Shown here: in pieces, positions 6,706 to 6,883 of the stretch | Position numbering within the stretch: the stretch's first letter is position 1 | How the letters are laid out: the number at the start of each line of letters is the position of its first letter | Origin: Fidelibacterota bacterium UBA1134 | Lineage (GTDB): Bacteria > Fidelibacterota > Marinisomatia > Marinisomatales > S15-B10 | Assembly: GCA_002311975.1 (NCBI GenBank) | Contig: DCAL01000073.1 | Location: forward strand, 1 to 6,883 | Length of the DNA: 6,883 nucleotides | Reading direction: 5' to 3' | Translations under genes and position numbers: made by a program | Notes under the pieces: model-generated | What the model was told of the DNA's origin: nothing | Seen by the model: only the letters and a program-made list of their open reading frames with translations | Database searches by the model: none

Positions 6706-6883
6706 ATGACAGACAGCAATGATAGTTTGTTGCCTTTCCCCGCCTTGACCTCCGGACAGCGGCTTTTTCTTGAAATCAACGGTTATGTCGTGGTCGAAAA
6801 CACGTTGACGAATGACGAGGTCTGAGCTGCGGCGGAAGTTCATGGCCGCGGACCCCGAAGTCGCACAACGCCAACGGATGTTG
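6706..6883 (+). pseudogene. Start of a second PhyH-family dioxygenase gene, frameshifted and cut by the window end
   Basis: Frame 1 from ATG 6706 gives about 39 residues containing LTSGQRLFLEINGYVVVENTL, the classic PhyH N-terminal pattern (an acidic/polar lead-in, then NGY-hydrophobic-VEN). It stops at TGA 6823-6825 directly after TNDEV. Frame 2 from 6824 continues as ELRRKFMAADPEVAQRQRML, a plausible continuation of the first helix, so the stop is most simply a one-base gain or two-base loss at about 6823. The rest, including the iron-binding residues, lies outside the window. It is called a pseudogene only because of the frameshift; a sequence error is equally possible. The PhyH remnant at 1063-1744 lacks exactly this N-terminal part, so the two cannot be compared directly. 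Confidence 0.7.
6820..6826 (+). other. Frameshift in the second PhyH gene (frame 1 to frame 2)
   Basis: Frame 1 reads DEV at 6814-6822 and then TGA. Frame 2 reads GAG CTG CGG CGG from 6824. Removing the T at 6823 joins them as DEVELRRKF without a stop to the window end. Confidence 0.65.

Noticed and set aside
6272..6706. A 144-residue reverse-strand open frame at the end of the LamG-PHP gene, with a second one overlapping it
   Set aside because: Both lie opposite conserved PHP-domain coding sequence and lack family features.
1..6883. tRNA, rRNA, CRISPR arrays, insertion-sequence ends, attachment sites
   Set aside because: I looked for cloverleaf-like sequences, regularly spaced repeats, transposase motifs and terminal inverted repeats and found none.

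Overview
The window reads as a bacterial accessory region in which every recognisable gene is on the + strand. The middle (1863-6647) holds two long, clean reading frames. Both flanks hold genes broken by frameshifts. Protein types suggest an uncultured, glycan- and organic-matter-degrading bacterium of the Poribacteria / Latescibacteria / Planctomycetes kind, where phytanoyl-CoA dioxygenase-like proteins, BNR-repeat proteins and LamG-fused hydrolases are common. No marker gene is present, so this placement is a low-confidence inference.

Layout. 1-1069 is the 5'-truncated remnant of an M20-family metallopeptidase, with one frameshift near 170 and an apparent internal deletion plus frameshift near 905-930. 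1063-1744 is a phytanoyl-CoA dioxygenase (PhyH) family gene that lacks its N-terminal part. It is interrupted by two single-base losses near 1329 and 1491, yet the catalytic residues survive when the three frames are joined. 1745-1862 is a short leader with a 15-bp imperfect tandem repeat. 1863-4148 encodes a 761-residue protein made of two tandem sialidase-like BNR (Asp-box) beta-propellers that align with each other along nearly their whole length. 4227-6647 encodes an 806-residue fusion of an N-terminal LamG/concanavalin-like lectin domain, a middle region I do not recognise, and a C-terminal PHP-type metallohydrolase domain resembling the CehA/McbA group. 6706-6883 is the start of a second PhyH-family gene, with a frameshift near 6823 before the window ends.

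The two intact genes and the following PhyH start each have a Shine-Dalgarno match and are separated by only 78 and 58 bp, so a co-transcribed unit is plausible. A working hypothesis is that they act on a glycan or other decorated organic substrate: the propeller protein binds or cleaves it, the LamG-PHP protein hydrolyses an ester or phosphoester, and the PhyH enzyme oxidises a small product. No secretion signal is visible on either intact protein, which weakens a simple extracellular-degradation model.

The broken genes lie only at the two ends of the window, while 4.8 kb in the middle is undamaged. Genuine gene decay and sequencing or assembly error near contig ends are both live explanations. 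No RNA gene, CRISPR array, insertion sequence, attachment site or convincing terminator was seen. No stretch over 300 bases lacks a gene or gene remnant.
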